From the NCBI GenBank assembly GCA_017617575.1, contig JAFZVY010000085.1:1-64000 (forward strand): DNA of 64,000 bases. Reading direction: 5' to 3'. Made by a program: the position numbers and the translations under genes. Source of the stretch: Bacteroidaceae bacterium (lineage in GTDB: Bacteria; Bacteroidota; Bacteroidia; Bacteroidales; Bacteroidaceae). Within the stretch, counting starts at the first letter, position 1, and each line of letters starts with the position of its first letter. Below the pieces are notes generated by a model. That model was given only the letters and a program-made list of their open reading frames with translations. It did no database searches and was not told where the DNA came from. This document shows positions 50,679 to 59,043 of this stretch, in pieces.

Positions 50679-51385
50679 GATGCCTTGCAATAGACGACGA
50701 GCCTTTGGCTCTCTTGCAGCTTAAGGCTATGATAGAGCGCACACCATACCTCACTCTCGTTGAGGCTTGCAGCGATGCCATAATGGCACAGCAGGTATTG
50801 GAGAAACAGAGTGTAGATGCCATCTTCGTTGATATAAACATGCCTGAACTCAACGGTCTTGACTTCGTGGCTTCGCTCACCAATCCGCCACTTGTGGTTT
50901 TCACAACGGCATATAGTGAGTATGCACTTGACAGTTACAAGGTAAATGCCATAGACTATTTGCTCAAGCCATACGGAATGCTTGAGTTTCAGAAGTCTGC
51001 CGAGAAGGTAAAGCGTCAGTTCCAGCTCTTGCAGGCAGAACAGAGTGCAAAGGCATCGGATGATAACGTGCTGTACTTGAAGGCTGACCATAAGGTGGCA
51101 CGTGTCAACATAGAAGAGATAAAGTACATAGAGTCCATGAGGGAATATCTCCGCATATACCTTGAGGGTGGGGAGAAACTGATGACTCTCATGCCTATAA
51201 GCAAGATTATCACGATGATTGACAATCACGGCTTCGTACGCATTCACAGGTCGTTCATCGTGAATATGGGCAAGGTGACAGAAGTGTCAAAGAATAGCGT
51301 TAAATTGATTGATGGTACAACATTGCCGATAGGAGACTCATTCAAGGACAACGTAAAGATATATTTACAGCCTAAAATCGTTTAG
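50645..51385 (+). CDS. LytTR-family response regulator
   Basis: The 246-residue protein has a receiver domain with Asp17-Asp18, phosphoacceptor Asp63 (IFVDINMPELNG) and Lys in YLLKPYG near 107, then a LytTR DNA-binding domain with VRIHRSFIVN. It is the cognate partner of the kinase upstream. The target is likely its own operon, by analogy to other LytTR systems. Confidence 0.92.
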   Translation: MATDTDITTGIRCLAIDDEPLALLQLKAMIERTPYLTLVEACSDAIMAQQVLEKQSVDAIFVDINMPELNGLDFVASLTNPPLVVFTTAYSEYALDSYKVNAIDYLLKPYGMLEFQKSAEKVKRQFQLLQAEQSAKASDDNVLYLKADHKVARVNIEEIKYIESMREYLRIYLEGGEKLMTLMPISKIITMIDNHGFVRIHRSFIVNMGKVTEVSKNSVKLIDGTTLPIGDSFKDNVKIYLQPKIV

Positions 51386-51443
51386 GTAGGTTTTCATAGT
51401 AGATCATTTGAATAGTTTATATGATTATTGTTTTTACAAATGT

Positions 51444-51481
51444 ATGGCTCCTTTCTTGTGAAAGACGGGAGTCATTTTTTT
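51444..51481 (+). terminator. intrinsic terminator
   Basis: A stem with arms ATGGCTCC and GGGAGTCAT (one G-T pair) and a run of seven T follow the operon. Confidence 0.7.
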
Positions 51482-51697
51482 ATTTGTAAGTTTTTAAGTT
51501 CTTGAGTTCTTAAGTTTTTGGGTACTTGGGGTTGTGTTTTTCGCTTGGCGGTTCTTGAGTTCGCGAGTGCTTGAGTTCGTGTGTTTCTTTTTTAAAAGGC
51601 GTATTTTTGGTTTGAGACCAAAGACGGTCTCAAACGCTATTACTCATTTGTCATTCTTTATTCCTCATTTCTAATTTCTAATTTCTCATTCCTCTTA
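51482..51697. repeat. 8-bp arrays, GACGGT palindrome and 7-bp array
   Basis: Octamers like TTTGTAAG, TTTTTAAG, TTCTTGAG (51482-51580), a perfect TTTGAGACC-N6-GGTCTCAAA palindrome (51611-51634), and heptamers CATTTGT, CATTCTT, CATTTCT, AATTTCT (about 51645-51694) fill the gap. Confidence 0.7.
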
Positions 51698-51702
51698 AAG
51701 GC

Positions 51703-52827
51703 TTACTTCTTGCTAAAGAAGGTGGTGTAGCCTTTCTTAATTCTCCAGAAGCGTTGCCAGATGGTGAAGTAGAGTCCCCATATTATTTCGCTTGGGTAGA
51801 AATGGATGAAGTTGAGGTTACGTTTCTGCCTGCGGTAGAAACGATGAATCATACTTTCCTTTATGTTGAATGGATTGCGCTCATCGTACAATCCGAAGTT
51901 GCCTGACATCATTATCTCGTTGAGAAGGAACTCTCCGTGCTTCTCGTCTGGCGCGCATATCATGTAATGGTCTTCCATTCCACATACCTTCTTGAGTACG
52001 TACATCAAAGCGGCAGCAAAGTCATCCAAGCCCAGTTCCTTGACTATTTCGGGCATATCCGTATGCTCTTCCTGCACGAGAAGGTAGTAGTAGTCGATAA
52101 TCTGGCGGAGACCTATGCCGTCGCTATATAGGTGACGGTAGATGTGGAGTAGCTGGAATACTACGTTAAACTCTCGTGTAGGAACGTATATGTCGCCATA
52201 GTTCTTAGGGAGCGTTATGACGTTCCTGTGTTCCCCGAACTGTATAGGTACTTGTTCCTCGAACCAGCGTTGGAGACGTGCGTTCTTGAATGGGTTGTTG
52301 AGCCATGAAGGCATATAGTGTGGCTCTATGTCGATTCCTATCTTTTCAAGGGCAAAGAATACTGTATGATGGTAGAGTACCTGTGCATAAGGGAAATATC
52401 CCAGTACGTATCGCACGATGTCGTCTCTTCCTTCCCTTGGAGTCTTTCCGTCCACGATGAGCCAGATGTCGATGTCTCCGCTCTGACGGCGGTAAGGGTT
52501 AGGGTACATCCTCGCATTGCCTTGTCCCTTGAGGATAAGAGCCTTGAAACCATCCATCATGAAACGCATCATCACGTTGCGCGTGTAGTAGTCCATCTGG
52601 TCGTTACGCTTCTCTATGCGCTCCACATTGGCGTACCACTTGAGTAGGGTCATACGTTCTGGTCGCTGCTCTATGGGCAGTTTCTCTATTCCGTCAAAGA
52701 GCACACCTGTAATGGTCTGCTTATTGGCGGTTACCAGAAGCTCGTTCCATTCCTCGTCAGATACTGGCTCTGACAAGCACTCCTTGTTGCCAAGCGCAAC
52801 GTGTAAAAGTTCGATGAGTAAGTCCAA
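51703..52827 (-). CDS. uncharacterised nucleotidyltransferase-family protein
   Basis: The 374-residue protein matches the uncharacterised nucleotidyltransferase group (NTP_transf_5-type), with the metal-binding signature SGDIDIWLIVDG (two Asp) in the first half and a helical C-terminus. Related proteins occur near polysaccharide and surface genes in Bacteroidota, but the reaction is not known. It stands alone here. Confidence 0.8.
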   Translation of the reverse strand: MDLLIELLHVALGNKECLSEPVSDEEWNELLVTANKQTITGVLFDGIEKLPIEQRPERMTLLKWYANVERIEKRNDQMDYYTRNVMMRFMMDGFKALILKGQGNARMYPNPYRRQSGDIDIWLIVDGKTPREGRDDIVRYVLGYFPYAQVLYHHTVFFALEKIGIDIEPHYMPSWLNNPFKNARLQRWFEEQVPIQFGEHRNVITLPKNYGDIYVPTREFNVVFQLLHIYRHLYSDGIGLRQIIDYYYLLVQEEHTDMPEIVKELGLDDFAAALMYVLKKVCGMEDHYMICAPDEKHGEFLLNEIMMSGNFGLYDERNPFNIKESMIHRFYRRQKRNLNFIHFYPSEIIWGLYFTIWQRFWRIKKGYTTFFSKK

Positions 52828-52828
52828 G

Positions 52829-52901
52829 GTTGTGTGAGTTTATGAGTTTGTAAGTTCTTAAGTTCTTGAGTTTTTTGTTTGAGGCCAAGGGCGGTCTCAA
52901 A
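52829..52901. repeat. 8-bp array and GACGGT-type palindrome
   Basis: Octamers TTTATGAG, TTTGTAAG, TTCTTAAG, TTCTTGAG and an imperfect TTTGAGGCC-N6-GGTCTCAAA palindrome (52878-52901) lie between two minus-strand genes. Confidence 0.65.
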
Positions 52902-52920
52902 CGTTGTTACTTGTAAGTCC

Positions 52921-54102
52921 TCATTTTGATGCTATTCCTTTCGCCACAGCATAGCCGGTGGTCCATGCTGCCTGGAAGTTGAAGCCTCCTGTCACTCCGT
53001 CGATGTCGAGTACCTCGCCTGCAAAGAATAGGTTGGGGTAGTCCTTGCTTTCGAGCGTGTTCTTGTCAACGGCATCAAGGCTTATGCCACCACAGGTGAC
53101 AAATTCGTCCTTGAAGGCATATCTTCCTGTTACGTCATATCTGTCATTGAAGAGAATGTCGACCAGTCGGTTGATGTCCTTCTTGCCCAGTTCTCCCCAA
53201 CGGCATTGTTTGCCAAGCTTAGAGACGAGGTAATCCCAGAGCCTTTGTTGCAATCCGTATGGACGGTATGACGATATCTGTTTCTGTTTATTGTCTTGTA
53301 TTATCTCCTCTATGTATTCCTTAACAGCCTCCATGTCATGCTCACCCGTCCAGTTTACGAGGATAGGGAACTTGTAGTCATTCTCGCTCATGTATCTTGC
53401 TCCATGGGATGAGAGCTTGAGGATGGCAGGACCGCTCATGCCCCAATGGGTTATGAGAAGCGGACCTTGTGCGCGGAATTTTGTTCCCGGAACGCAAGTC
53501 GTGGCGTTCTCTACCACTACGCCCATGAGGTCGTGCAGAGCCTTGTCCTTGATGGCAAAGGTGAAGAGGGATGGTACTGGTGGGATAATTTTTTCCTTCA
53601 TAAATGCCAATGGCGACGACTCTATTCCTGATGCCATGCCGCCTGTGGTCATGATTACGTAGTCGTATTCCTTACGAATGCACTCAAGGTCATCCACACC
53701 TATTTTATAGTCATATTTAATGCCTATGCCCAGATGCCTTGCCTCCTGCATGAAGCAATCTATTATGGCGTGGCTGTCCTGCGCCTTTGGGAACACGCAT
53801 TGGTCATCCTGAGTGACGAGCGGTACACCATGGTCCTCAAACCACTTGTAGGCATCCTTTGGGCCAAACTGCTTGAACAGTCGCTTCAGTAGACCTGCCC
53901 CACGAGGATAGACCTGCTTGAGGTCGGTCACGTCGCGGAAGGAGTTGGTGCAGTTGCAACGTCCACCTCCGGAAATCTCAACCTTGGCGAGTACTTTTTT
54001 ACCCCTCTCAAAGATTGTGACCTCCATTTCTGGCACGGAACTCTTCAGTTCTATTGCTGAAAAGAAGCCTGCAGCTCCTCCTCCAATAATCGCTGTTTTC
54101 AC
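52921..54102 (-). CDS. HI0933-family FAD-dependent oxidoreductase
   Basis: The 393-residue flavoprotein has the N-terminal Rossmann motif GGGAAGFFSAIEL, the family signature GGGRCNCTNS and the C-terminal FAGEVLDIDGVTGGFNFQAAWTTG. This family (YhiN/BaiN-like) is widespread and its physiological substrate is mostly unknown. The gene has its own -7 box and no clear partner. Confidence 0.9.
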   Translation of the reverse strand: MKTAIIGGGAAGFFSAIELKSSVPEMEVTIFERGKKVLAKVEISGGGRCNCTNSFRDVTDLKQVYPRGAGLLKRLFKQFGPKDAYKWFEDHGVPLVTQDDQCVFPKAQDSHAIIDCFMQEARHLGIGIKYDYKIGVDDLECIRKEYDYVIMTTGGMASGIESSPLAFMKEKIIPPVPSLFTFAIKDKALHDLMGVVVENATTCVPGTKFRAQGPLLITHWGMSGPAILKLSSHGARYMSENDYKFPILVNWTGEHDMEAVKEYIEEIIQDNKQKQISSYRPYGLQQRLWDYLVSKLGKQCRWGELGKKDINRLVDILFNDRYDVTGRYAFKDEFVTCGGISLDAVDKNTLESKDYPNLFFAGEVLDIDGVTGGFNFQAAWTTGYAVAKGIASK

Positions 54103-54125
54103 TATTTTTAAGTCTTTTTATTGCA

Positions 54126-54133
54126 CAAAAGTA
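54126..54133 (-). promoter_or_regulatory. -7 box for the HI0933-family gene
   Basis: On the minus strand TACTTTTG fits the -7 consensus, about 24 bp before the start codon. No -33 is clear. Confidence 0.5.
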
Positions 54134-54204
54134 CTAATTATAATCCAAAATTCTGTAAAAGGCACTAAAAAGTTAACACTTGTATTATATTTTCCTAAAA
54201 AATG

Positions 54205-54236
54205 TTTGGAAGTTTCACTCAAAGTCTCTACCTTTG
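54205..54236 (+). promoter_or_regulatory. promoter of tRNA-Asn
   Basis: TTTG (54205-54208) and TACCTTTG (54229-54236) are 20 bp apart, with the tRNA 25 bp beyond. Confidence 0.78.
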
Positions 54237-54261
54237 CACCGCATTTCAAAACCAAGTAACT

Positions 54262-54335
54262 GCTTCAGTAGCTCAGTTGGTTAGAGCACATGACTGTTAA
54301 TCATGGGGTCGTTGGTTCAAGCCCATCCTGAAGCG
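54262..54335 (+). tRNA. tRNA-Asn (GTT)
   Basis: A 74-base cloverleaf: acceptor GCTTCAG/CTGAAGC with discriminator G, D-stem GCTC/GAGC, anticodon stem CATGA/TCATG with loop CTGTTAA (anticodon GTT, 54296-54298), variable GGGTC and T-arm GTTGG/CCATC. The T-stem has one T-T mismatch. CCA is not encoded. A strong terminator follows. Confidence 0.95.
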
Positions 54336-54339
54336 CAAG

Positions 54340-54369
54340 AAAGCCATAGCATATCGCTATGGCTTTTTT
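54340..54369 (+). terminator. intrinsic terminator of tRNA-Asn
   Basis: An 11-bp perfect stem (54340-54350 with 54356-54366), 5-base loop and T tail follow the tRNA. Confidence 0.92.
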
Positions 54370-54489
54370 GTGTTTTTGCACGTGATGAGAAAAGTCTCAT
54401 ACAGGTCTCATATTAGTCTCATAATAGACGCATATCGGAGGCAAGTCGAGAGTATGCGGAGGAATGCAACACTTTTTAAGTTAAAAGAT

Positions 54490-54520
54490 TTTGCTTTGTC
54501 GCTGAAACCCACTACCTTTG
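54490..54520 (+). promoter_or_regulatory. promoter of rsgA
   Basis: TTTG (54490-54493) and TACCTTTG (54513-54520) are 19 bp apart. An in-frame TTG inside the -7 box cannot be the start, so translation begins at the TTG at 54545. Confidence 0.75.
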
Positions 54521-54544
54521 CACACAAACAAACAGTTAAGCACA

Positions 54545-55501
54545 TTGAAAGGATTAGTAATTCGCAATACGGGGTATAGTTATACCGTCAAGACTGACGA
54601 GGGAGATGTCTATGACTGCAAGGTCAAGGGCAACTTCCGCATTCGTGGTATTCGTACCACAAATCCTGTGGCTATTGGCGACAGGGTGGAGTTTACTCCA
54701 GAGAAGCCTGCGGATGCCGACATAGAGCAGGCACGTCAGGGACTTATCACGGCTCTTGAGGACCGTAAGAACTATATCATTCGTAAGTCAACCAACCTGA
54801 GTAAGCAGTCGCACATCATAGCTGCCAACGTGGATCTGTGTTTCCTCATAGTCACGGTTACGCAGCCTGAGACGTCGCTCACGTTCATCGACCGTTTCCT
54901 TGCAAGTGCGGAGGCGTACAGAGTGCCTGTCACGCTCGTGTTCAACAAGGTGGACGTGGTGGATGACGAATGGAAGGAGTATCTTGATGGCGTAATCCGA
55001 CTGTATGAGACCGTGGGCTACGAGTGCCGACGCATATCTGCCAAGACAGGCGAGGGAGTGGAGGAACTCCGCAAGGAACTGTCGGGCAAGATTGTGTGTC
55101 TTTCAGGCAATAGTGGCGTGGGCAAGAGTACGCTCATAAATGCGCTTTACCCTAACCTCAACCTCAGGACAAGCGAGATTTCGGATGCCTACAACACGGG
55201 TAAGCATACCACGACATTCTCCGAGATGTACGAGGTGGAGGGCGGTGGCTACATAATAGACACTCCGGGAATTAAGGGATTCGGTACTTTCAATATGCAG
55301 AAGGAGGAGATAAGCCATTACTTCAGGGAGATATTCCACTTCTCTTCCGAGTGCCGCTTCAACAACTGCACCCACACCCACGAGCCACATTGTGCCGTGC
55401 TGGAGGCTGTAGAGCGTCACGACATAAGTGAGAGCAGATATAATTCATACCTTTCAATGCTTGAAGATGAAAAAGAGGATAAGTATCGTAGCGGTAATTA
55501 G
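54545..55501 (+). CDS. rsgA: ribosome small-subunit GTPase RsgA
   Basis: RsgA is a circularly permuted GTPase that helps 30S subunit maturation. From the TTG start the protein has 318 residues: OB-fold (1-75), G4 NKVD, G1 [11 protein letters not shown]3 DTPG, and a C-terminal zinc finger with [14 protein letters not shown]. The start was chosen because the upstream frame lies in the promoter. The end overlaps the next gene by 35 bp. Confidence 0.95.
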   Translation: MKGLVIRNTGYSYTVKTDEGDVYDCKVKGNFRIRGIRTTNPVAIGDRVEFTPEKPADADIEQARQGLITALEDRKNYIIRKSTNLSKQSHIIAANVDLCFLIVTVTQPETSLTFIDRFLASAEAYRVPVTLVFNKVDVVDDEWKEYLDGVIRLYETVGYECRRISAKTGEGVEELRKELSGKIVCLSGNSGVGKSTLINALYPNLNLRTSEISDAYNTGKHTTTFSEMYEVEGGGYIIDTPGIKGFGTFNMQKEEISHYFREIFHFSSECRFNNCTHTHEPHCAVLEAVERHDISESRYNSYLSMLEDEKEDKYRSGN

Positions 55502-56291
55502 TGCCTTTGCACTCTCATCGTTTGCCCAGACATACGAGCAGTATGTGGAGGCAGGCAATCGCCTTGCGCAGAACGATTCGCTCGCTGAGGCTGAGGTGCA
55601 ATACAGGAACGCCTTGCGCCTTGCGCCTGAGGACTATCGTAATGCGCTTGTGTATAGCAACATTGCCAAGATTCAGCATGCGCAGGGACAGGACCAGAGG
55701 GCTCTCACTTCATACGAGCTTGCCCTAAACATAGTGCCTCGCAACGTGCCTATTCTCAAGTCGAGGGCTGATCTCTACCTGAGCCTTGGCAACCTCTCGA
55801 AGGCACTTATTGACTATCGTAACATCCTTGAGGTTGACCCAAACAACACGGATGCTCTTCAGTATCTTGGCTACATCTTCACCAAGCAGCGTGAATATGC
55901 AAAGGCAAAGACTCACTACGAGCGTCTGTTGTCCATCGACCCGGATAATTATACAGCCCTGTTGGGCGTGGCAATACTCTTTCAGGAATGTGGCAAGCCA
56001 GGCGAGGCGATGGCACGTCTCTCCGTCCTTGCCGACAGGTATCCTGACCGAGCAGAGATATACAGTATGAGAGCAGAGATAGAAGCGGAAGCCAACCAAC
56101 CGGAATTGGCGATTATGGATCTTGACAAGGCTATCAGCCTTCAACCCGACAACAAGAACATGATTCTCACTCGTGGCTTCATTCATCTCAAGAATAATAA
56201 CAAGTTCCTTGCCAAGCGCGACTTTGAACGTGCAATAGCTCTCGGAGTCCCACGTGGACAACTCAAGAAGGAACTGAAAATGGTTAAGTAG
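55467..56291 (+). CDS. exported TPR-repeat protein
   Basis: From the chosen ATG ([20 protein letters not shown]) it has 274 residues: a signal peptide and about six TPR motifs (for example [19 protein letters not shown], with variants). It starts inside the rsgA gene in another frame, so both are on one transcript. A longer frame begins 39 bp upstream, before the signal peptide. Role unknown; a scaffold in the periplasm or outer membrane is plausible. Confidence 0.85.
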   Translation: MKKRISIVAVISAFALSSFAQTYEQYVEAGNRLAQNDSLAEAEVQYRNALRLAPEDYRNALVYSNIAKIQHAQGQDQRALTSYELALNIVPRNVPILKSRADLYLSLGNLSKALIDYRNILEVDPNNTDALQYLGYIFTKQREYAKAKTHYERLLSIDPDNYTALLGVAILFQECGKPGEAMARLSVLADRYPDRAEIYSMRAEIEAEANQPELAIMDLDKAISLQPDNKNMILTRGFIHLKNNNKFLAKRDFERAIALGVPRGQLKKELKMVK

Positions 56292-56419
56292 TATAGGGAC
56301 CAGAAGACCCACCCTGACCCTTTCTATAGGGAGGAAACAGGTTACGTCTTTGCTCCATTCTTCGACTCTCTTTGGGCGAAAGTCTTATGGAGAATGGGCG
56401 AAAGTCTTGGTCGAAATCC

Positions 56420-56505
56420 TTTTTAAGTTTTTTTAGTCTTAGCATAAACTGAGATGTAGTAGCAAGAACTAAAAAACTTACAAACCAAAAAACTTAAAAA
56501 CTAAA
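56420..56505. repeat. 8-bp arrays before hflX
   Basis: TTTTTAAG-type units and complementary AAAAAACT, TACAAACC, AAAAAACT, TAAAAACT units end right before the hflX ATG. Confidence 0.6.
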
Positions 56506-56508
56506 GTA

Positions 56509-58092
56509 ATGAAAGAATTCGTAATAACAGAGGCAAAGGTGGAAACAGCTATACTGGTTGGTCTTATCACGCCTCAACAGAATGAAAGAAAGACAACTGA
56601 ATACCTTGACGAACTGGAGTTTCTTGCAGAGACGGCTGGTGCAAAGGTAATCAAGCGATACACACAGAAGGTGAACGGCCCAAGTAGCGTCACTTATCTT
56701 GGTACGGGTAAGCTGGAGGAGATAGCCCAGTTTATCAAGGACAAGCAGGATGAGGTGGATGCCTACTGGGAGGAACAGATTGCCCTCGGCAACCCTTATC
56801 AGCAGACCATCGTGACGGGTACAAAGGCTCGCCACGGAGATGAGTACATGGAGGAAGAGGACGACTCTTACTTCGTGAATGATGACGAGGGCGAATACCG
56901 CAACACCAAGAGCCGCAAGCAACGCAAGCTGGAGAAGCTCCTCGCAAAGCAGAAGGCACAGATGCAGAAGGAGCAGGAAGTGCCACAGCCTGTAGGTATG
57001 GTTATCTTTGATGACGAGCTGAGCGCAAAGCAGATTCGCAACATAGAGCAGGTGCTTCAGGTCAAGATACTTGACCGTACGAGCCTTATCCTCGACATCT
57101 TTGCCATGCGTGCCCAGACGGCAGCAGCCAAGACGCAGGTGGAGCTTGCCCAGTACAAGTACATGCTTCCTCGACTCACACGTCTCTGGACTCACCTTGA
57201 GCGTCAGCGTGGTGGTGCCGTGGGACTTCGTGGACCGGGTGAGACTCAGTTGGAGATGGACCAGCGAATCATTCGCAATCGTATGTCGCTCCTCAAGGAA
57301 CGTCTTGCCGAGATAGACCAGCAGAAATCCACCCAGCGCAAGAACCGCGGAAGGCTCATTCGTGCCGCACTCGTGGGTTATACCAATGTGGGTAAGAGTA
57401 CGCTCATGAACCTCCTTGCCAAGAGTGACATCTTTGCCGAGAACAAGCTCTTTGCCACTCTCGACACGACTGTTCGCAAGGTCATCATAGACAACCTCCC
57501 ATTCCTCCTTTCAGACACGGTAGGATTCATTCGTAAGTTGCCAACAGACCTTGTGGAGTCGTTCAAGTCAACACTTGACGAGGTGCGTGAGGCAGACCTT
57601 CTCCTTCATGTGGTGGACATCTCCCATCCAGACTTTGAGGACCAGATAAAGGTGGTGGAGAAGACCCTTGCCGACCTCGGTTGTGCCGACAAGCCGAAGA
57701 TGTATATCTTCAACAAGATTGACGCTTACCGCTGGGTAGAGAAGGAGGCTGACGACCTTACTCCACGTACAAAGGAGAACATACCTCTCGACGAGCTTAT
57801 GAACACGTGGATGGCACGTCTCGGTTGTGAGGACGTAAGAGTGAAGAGCGAGGATGCTCCTGCGGCATCATCCATCAAGTCATACGTGGTGAATGACGAC
57901 ATAAAGGAGAAGGCTACCAAGGAGCAGCTTGGAGCCACACTCGGCACGTTCTTCATCTCAGCACGTGAGAAGACAAATATTGACTCTATGCGTGAGGTAT
58001 TATACAAGAAAGTTAAGGAACTTCACGTACAGAAATATCCATACAACGACTTCCTCTACAACTCGTATGACGAGAATGGCGAGGTTCAGTAA
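56509..58092 (+). CDS. hflX: ribosome-associated GTPase HflX
   Basis: HflX splits stalled 70S or rescues 50S subunits under stress. The 527-residue protein has the N-terminal HflX domain, coiled linker ([14 protein letters not shown]), and the G domain with [19 protein letters not shown] and NKID. It is about 100 residues longer than usual: a highly charged insert near 115-160 (acidic [15 protein letters not shown] then Lys/Gln/Glu) and a second insert near 440-475 with acidic and Ala residues. These are common in Bacteroidota forms. Confidence 0.93.
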   Translation: MKEFVITEAKVETAILVGLITPQQNERKTTEYLDELEFLAETAGAKVIKRYTQKVNGPSSVTYLGTGKLEEIAQFIKDKQDEVDAYWEEQIALGNPYQQTIVTGTKARHGDEYMEEEDDSYFVNDDEGEYRNTKSRKQRKLEKLLAKQKAQMQKEQEVPQPVGMVIFDDELSAKQIRNIEQVLQVKILDRTSLILDIFAMRAQTAAAKTQVELAQYKYMLPRLTRLWTHLERQRGGAVGLRGPGETQLEMDQRIIRNRMSLLKERLAEIDQQKSTQRKNRGRLIRAALVGYTNVGKSTLMNLLAKSDIFAENKLFATLDTTVRKVIIDNLPFLLSDTVGFIRKLPTDLVESFKSTLDEVREADLLLHVVDISHPDFEDQIKVVEKTLADLGCADKPKMYIFNKIDAYRWVEKEADDLTPRTKENIPLDELMNTWMARLGCEDVRVKSEDAPAASSIKSYVVNDDIKEKATKEQLGATLGTFFISAREKTNIDSMREVLYKKVKELHVQKYPYNDFLYNSYDENGEVQ

Positions 58093-58099
58093 TAAAAAC

Positions 58100-58135
58100 A
58101 AGGCTGTTGGAATCATTTCCAGCAGCCTTATTTTT
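58100..58135 (+). terminator. intrinsic terminator of hflX
   Basis: Arms AAGGCTGTTGGAA and TTCCAGCAGCCTT (one G-T pair), 4-base loop and T tail. Confidence 0.88.
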
Positions 58136-58151
58136 GACCTGTACGCTTGAA

Positions 58152-58642
58152 TATTTTTGCTCATAACTATAATGGATAAATCTTCATAAATGGTTGGTGT
58201 CCATTTTTTAACATTATTCCAACAAATTTAACACATAACTGTTAATGTGTTAACAAATGAATCACTCCTAATAAGAGGATAAAAAAGACGAAAAGAAGCC
58301 ATGACAACATCAAAAATCATTTGAATGTTGCTCGCATTCACCCTGTCATTTCCACGTTTCAAGTTCGTCGATACTCCGTCAATTCTCCGTCGATACTCCC
58401 TTGATTCTCCTATACAACTCCGGAGAATGTCCATCGAATCTCCATCGAATGTCCATCGAATGTCCATCGATTCGATGGACATTCGATGGAGATGCGGTGG
58501 AGATGCGGTGAGTATCCTATGGATACAATACGGAGTATCAACGGAGGAAGAAGGGAGTATCGACGGAGAATTGACGGACAAGCGTCGGACAGATAACATC
58601 GGGAAAACAAAGACGGAAAATATGATTGTTAAATTATCAATT
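58152..58642 (-). mobile_element. dispersed ~480-bp element, copy B, with an 11-bp-period hairpin
   Basis: This is the inverted relative of 40434-40905, matching in both flanks as well as in the hairpin type. Left units of 11 bp (TCCGTCAATTC, TCCGTCGATAC ... TCCATCGAATG) meet right units (TGGAGATGCGG, CGGAGTATCAA, CGGAGAATTGA). Perfect arms of 25 bp lie at 58376-58400 and 58553-58577. The gap from 58643 to 59043 holds no gene; it has the 19-bp word at 58695 and the pflB promoter. Confidence 0.8.
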
Positions 58643-58865
58643 ATTTAATAAGTAAATAATAAAATAGTTTTTTAAGCTCGAACATTTTTAAAGTACGAAC
58701 CGTTAGCTCGGCGTAGTAAATTATCATTAATTATTATTTGCGTAGTATATGAAAAAACATACCTAAGCGGAACAGGTTATACTCAATAATTCATCAAGAA
58801 TGAGTATTTTCGCTATGCAGGGATAAATAGATATACACTTATTCGGATAAGTAAGGAAAAAGCAT

Positions 58866-58873
58866 TACCTTTG
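58866..58873 (+). promoter_or_regulatory. -7 box for pflB
   Basis: TACCTTTG with TTCG 20 bp upstream, inside a CTTAT-N4-ATAAG repeat (58838-58851) that could be an operator. The leader would be about 165 bases. Confidence 0.55.
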
Positions 58874-59043
58874 CAGCACATTTAAGGTAAGTCAGTTTAA
58901 GTATATCAAAATTCCATAGGTCTTGCTTTTATTGCAAACCTTTAATTTATATCTCACACATTTTATTCTACCCCTACACGAAATTATTACACGGCGACTC
59001 AATAAGGAAACTATTATATATCATTTTATACATTCTCACATTC

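Noticed and set aside
54518..54544. Upstream TTG start for rsgA
   Set aside because: It lies in the -7 box, so it would not be on the mRNA.
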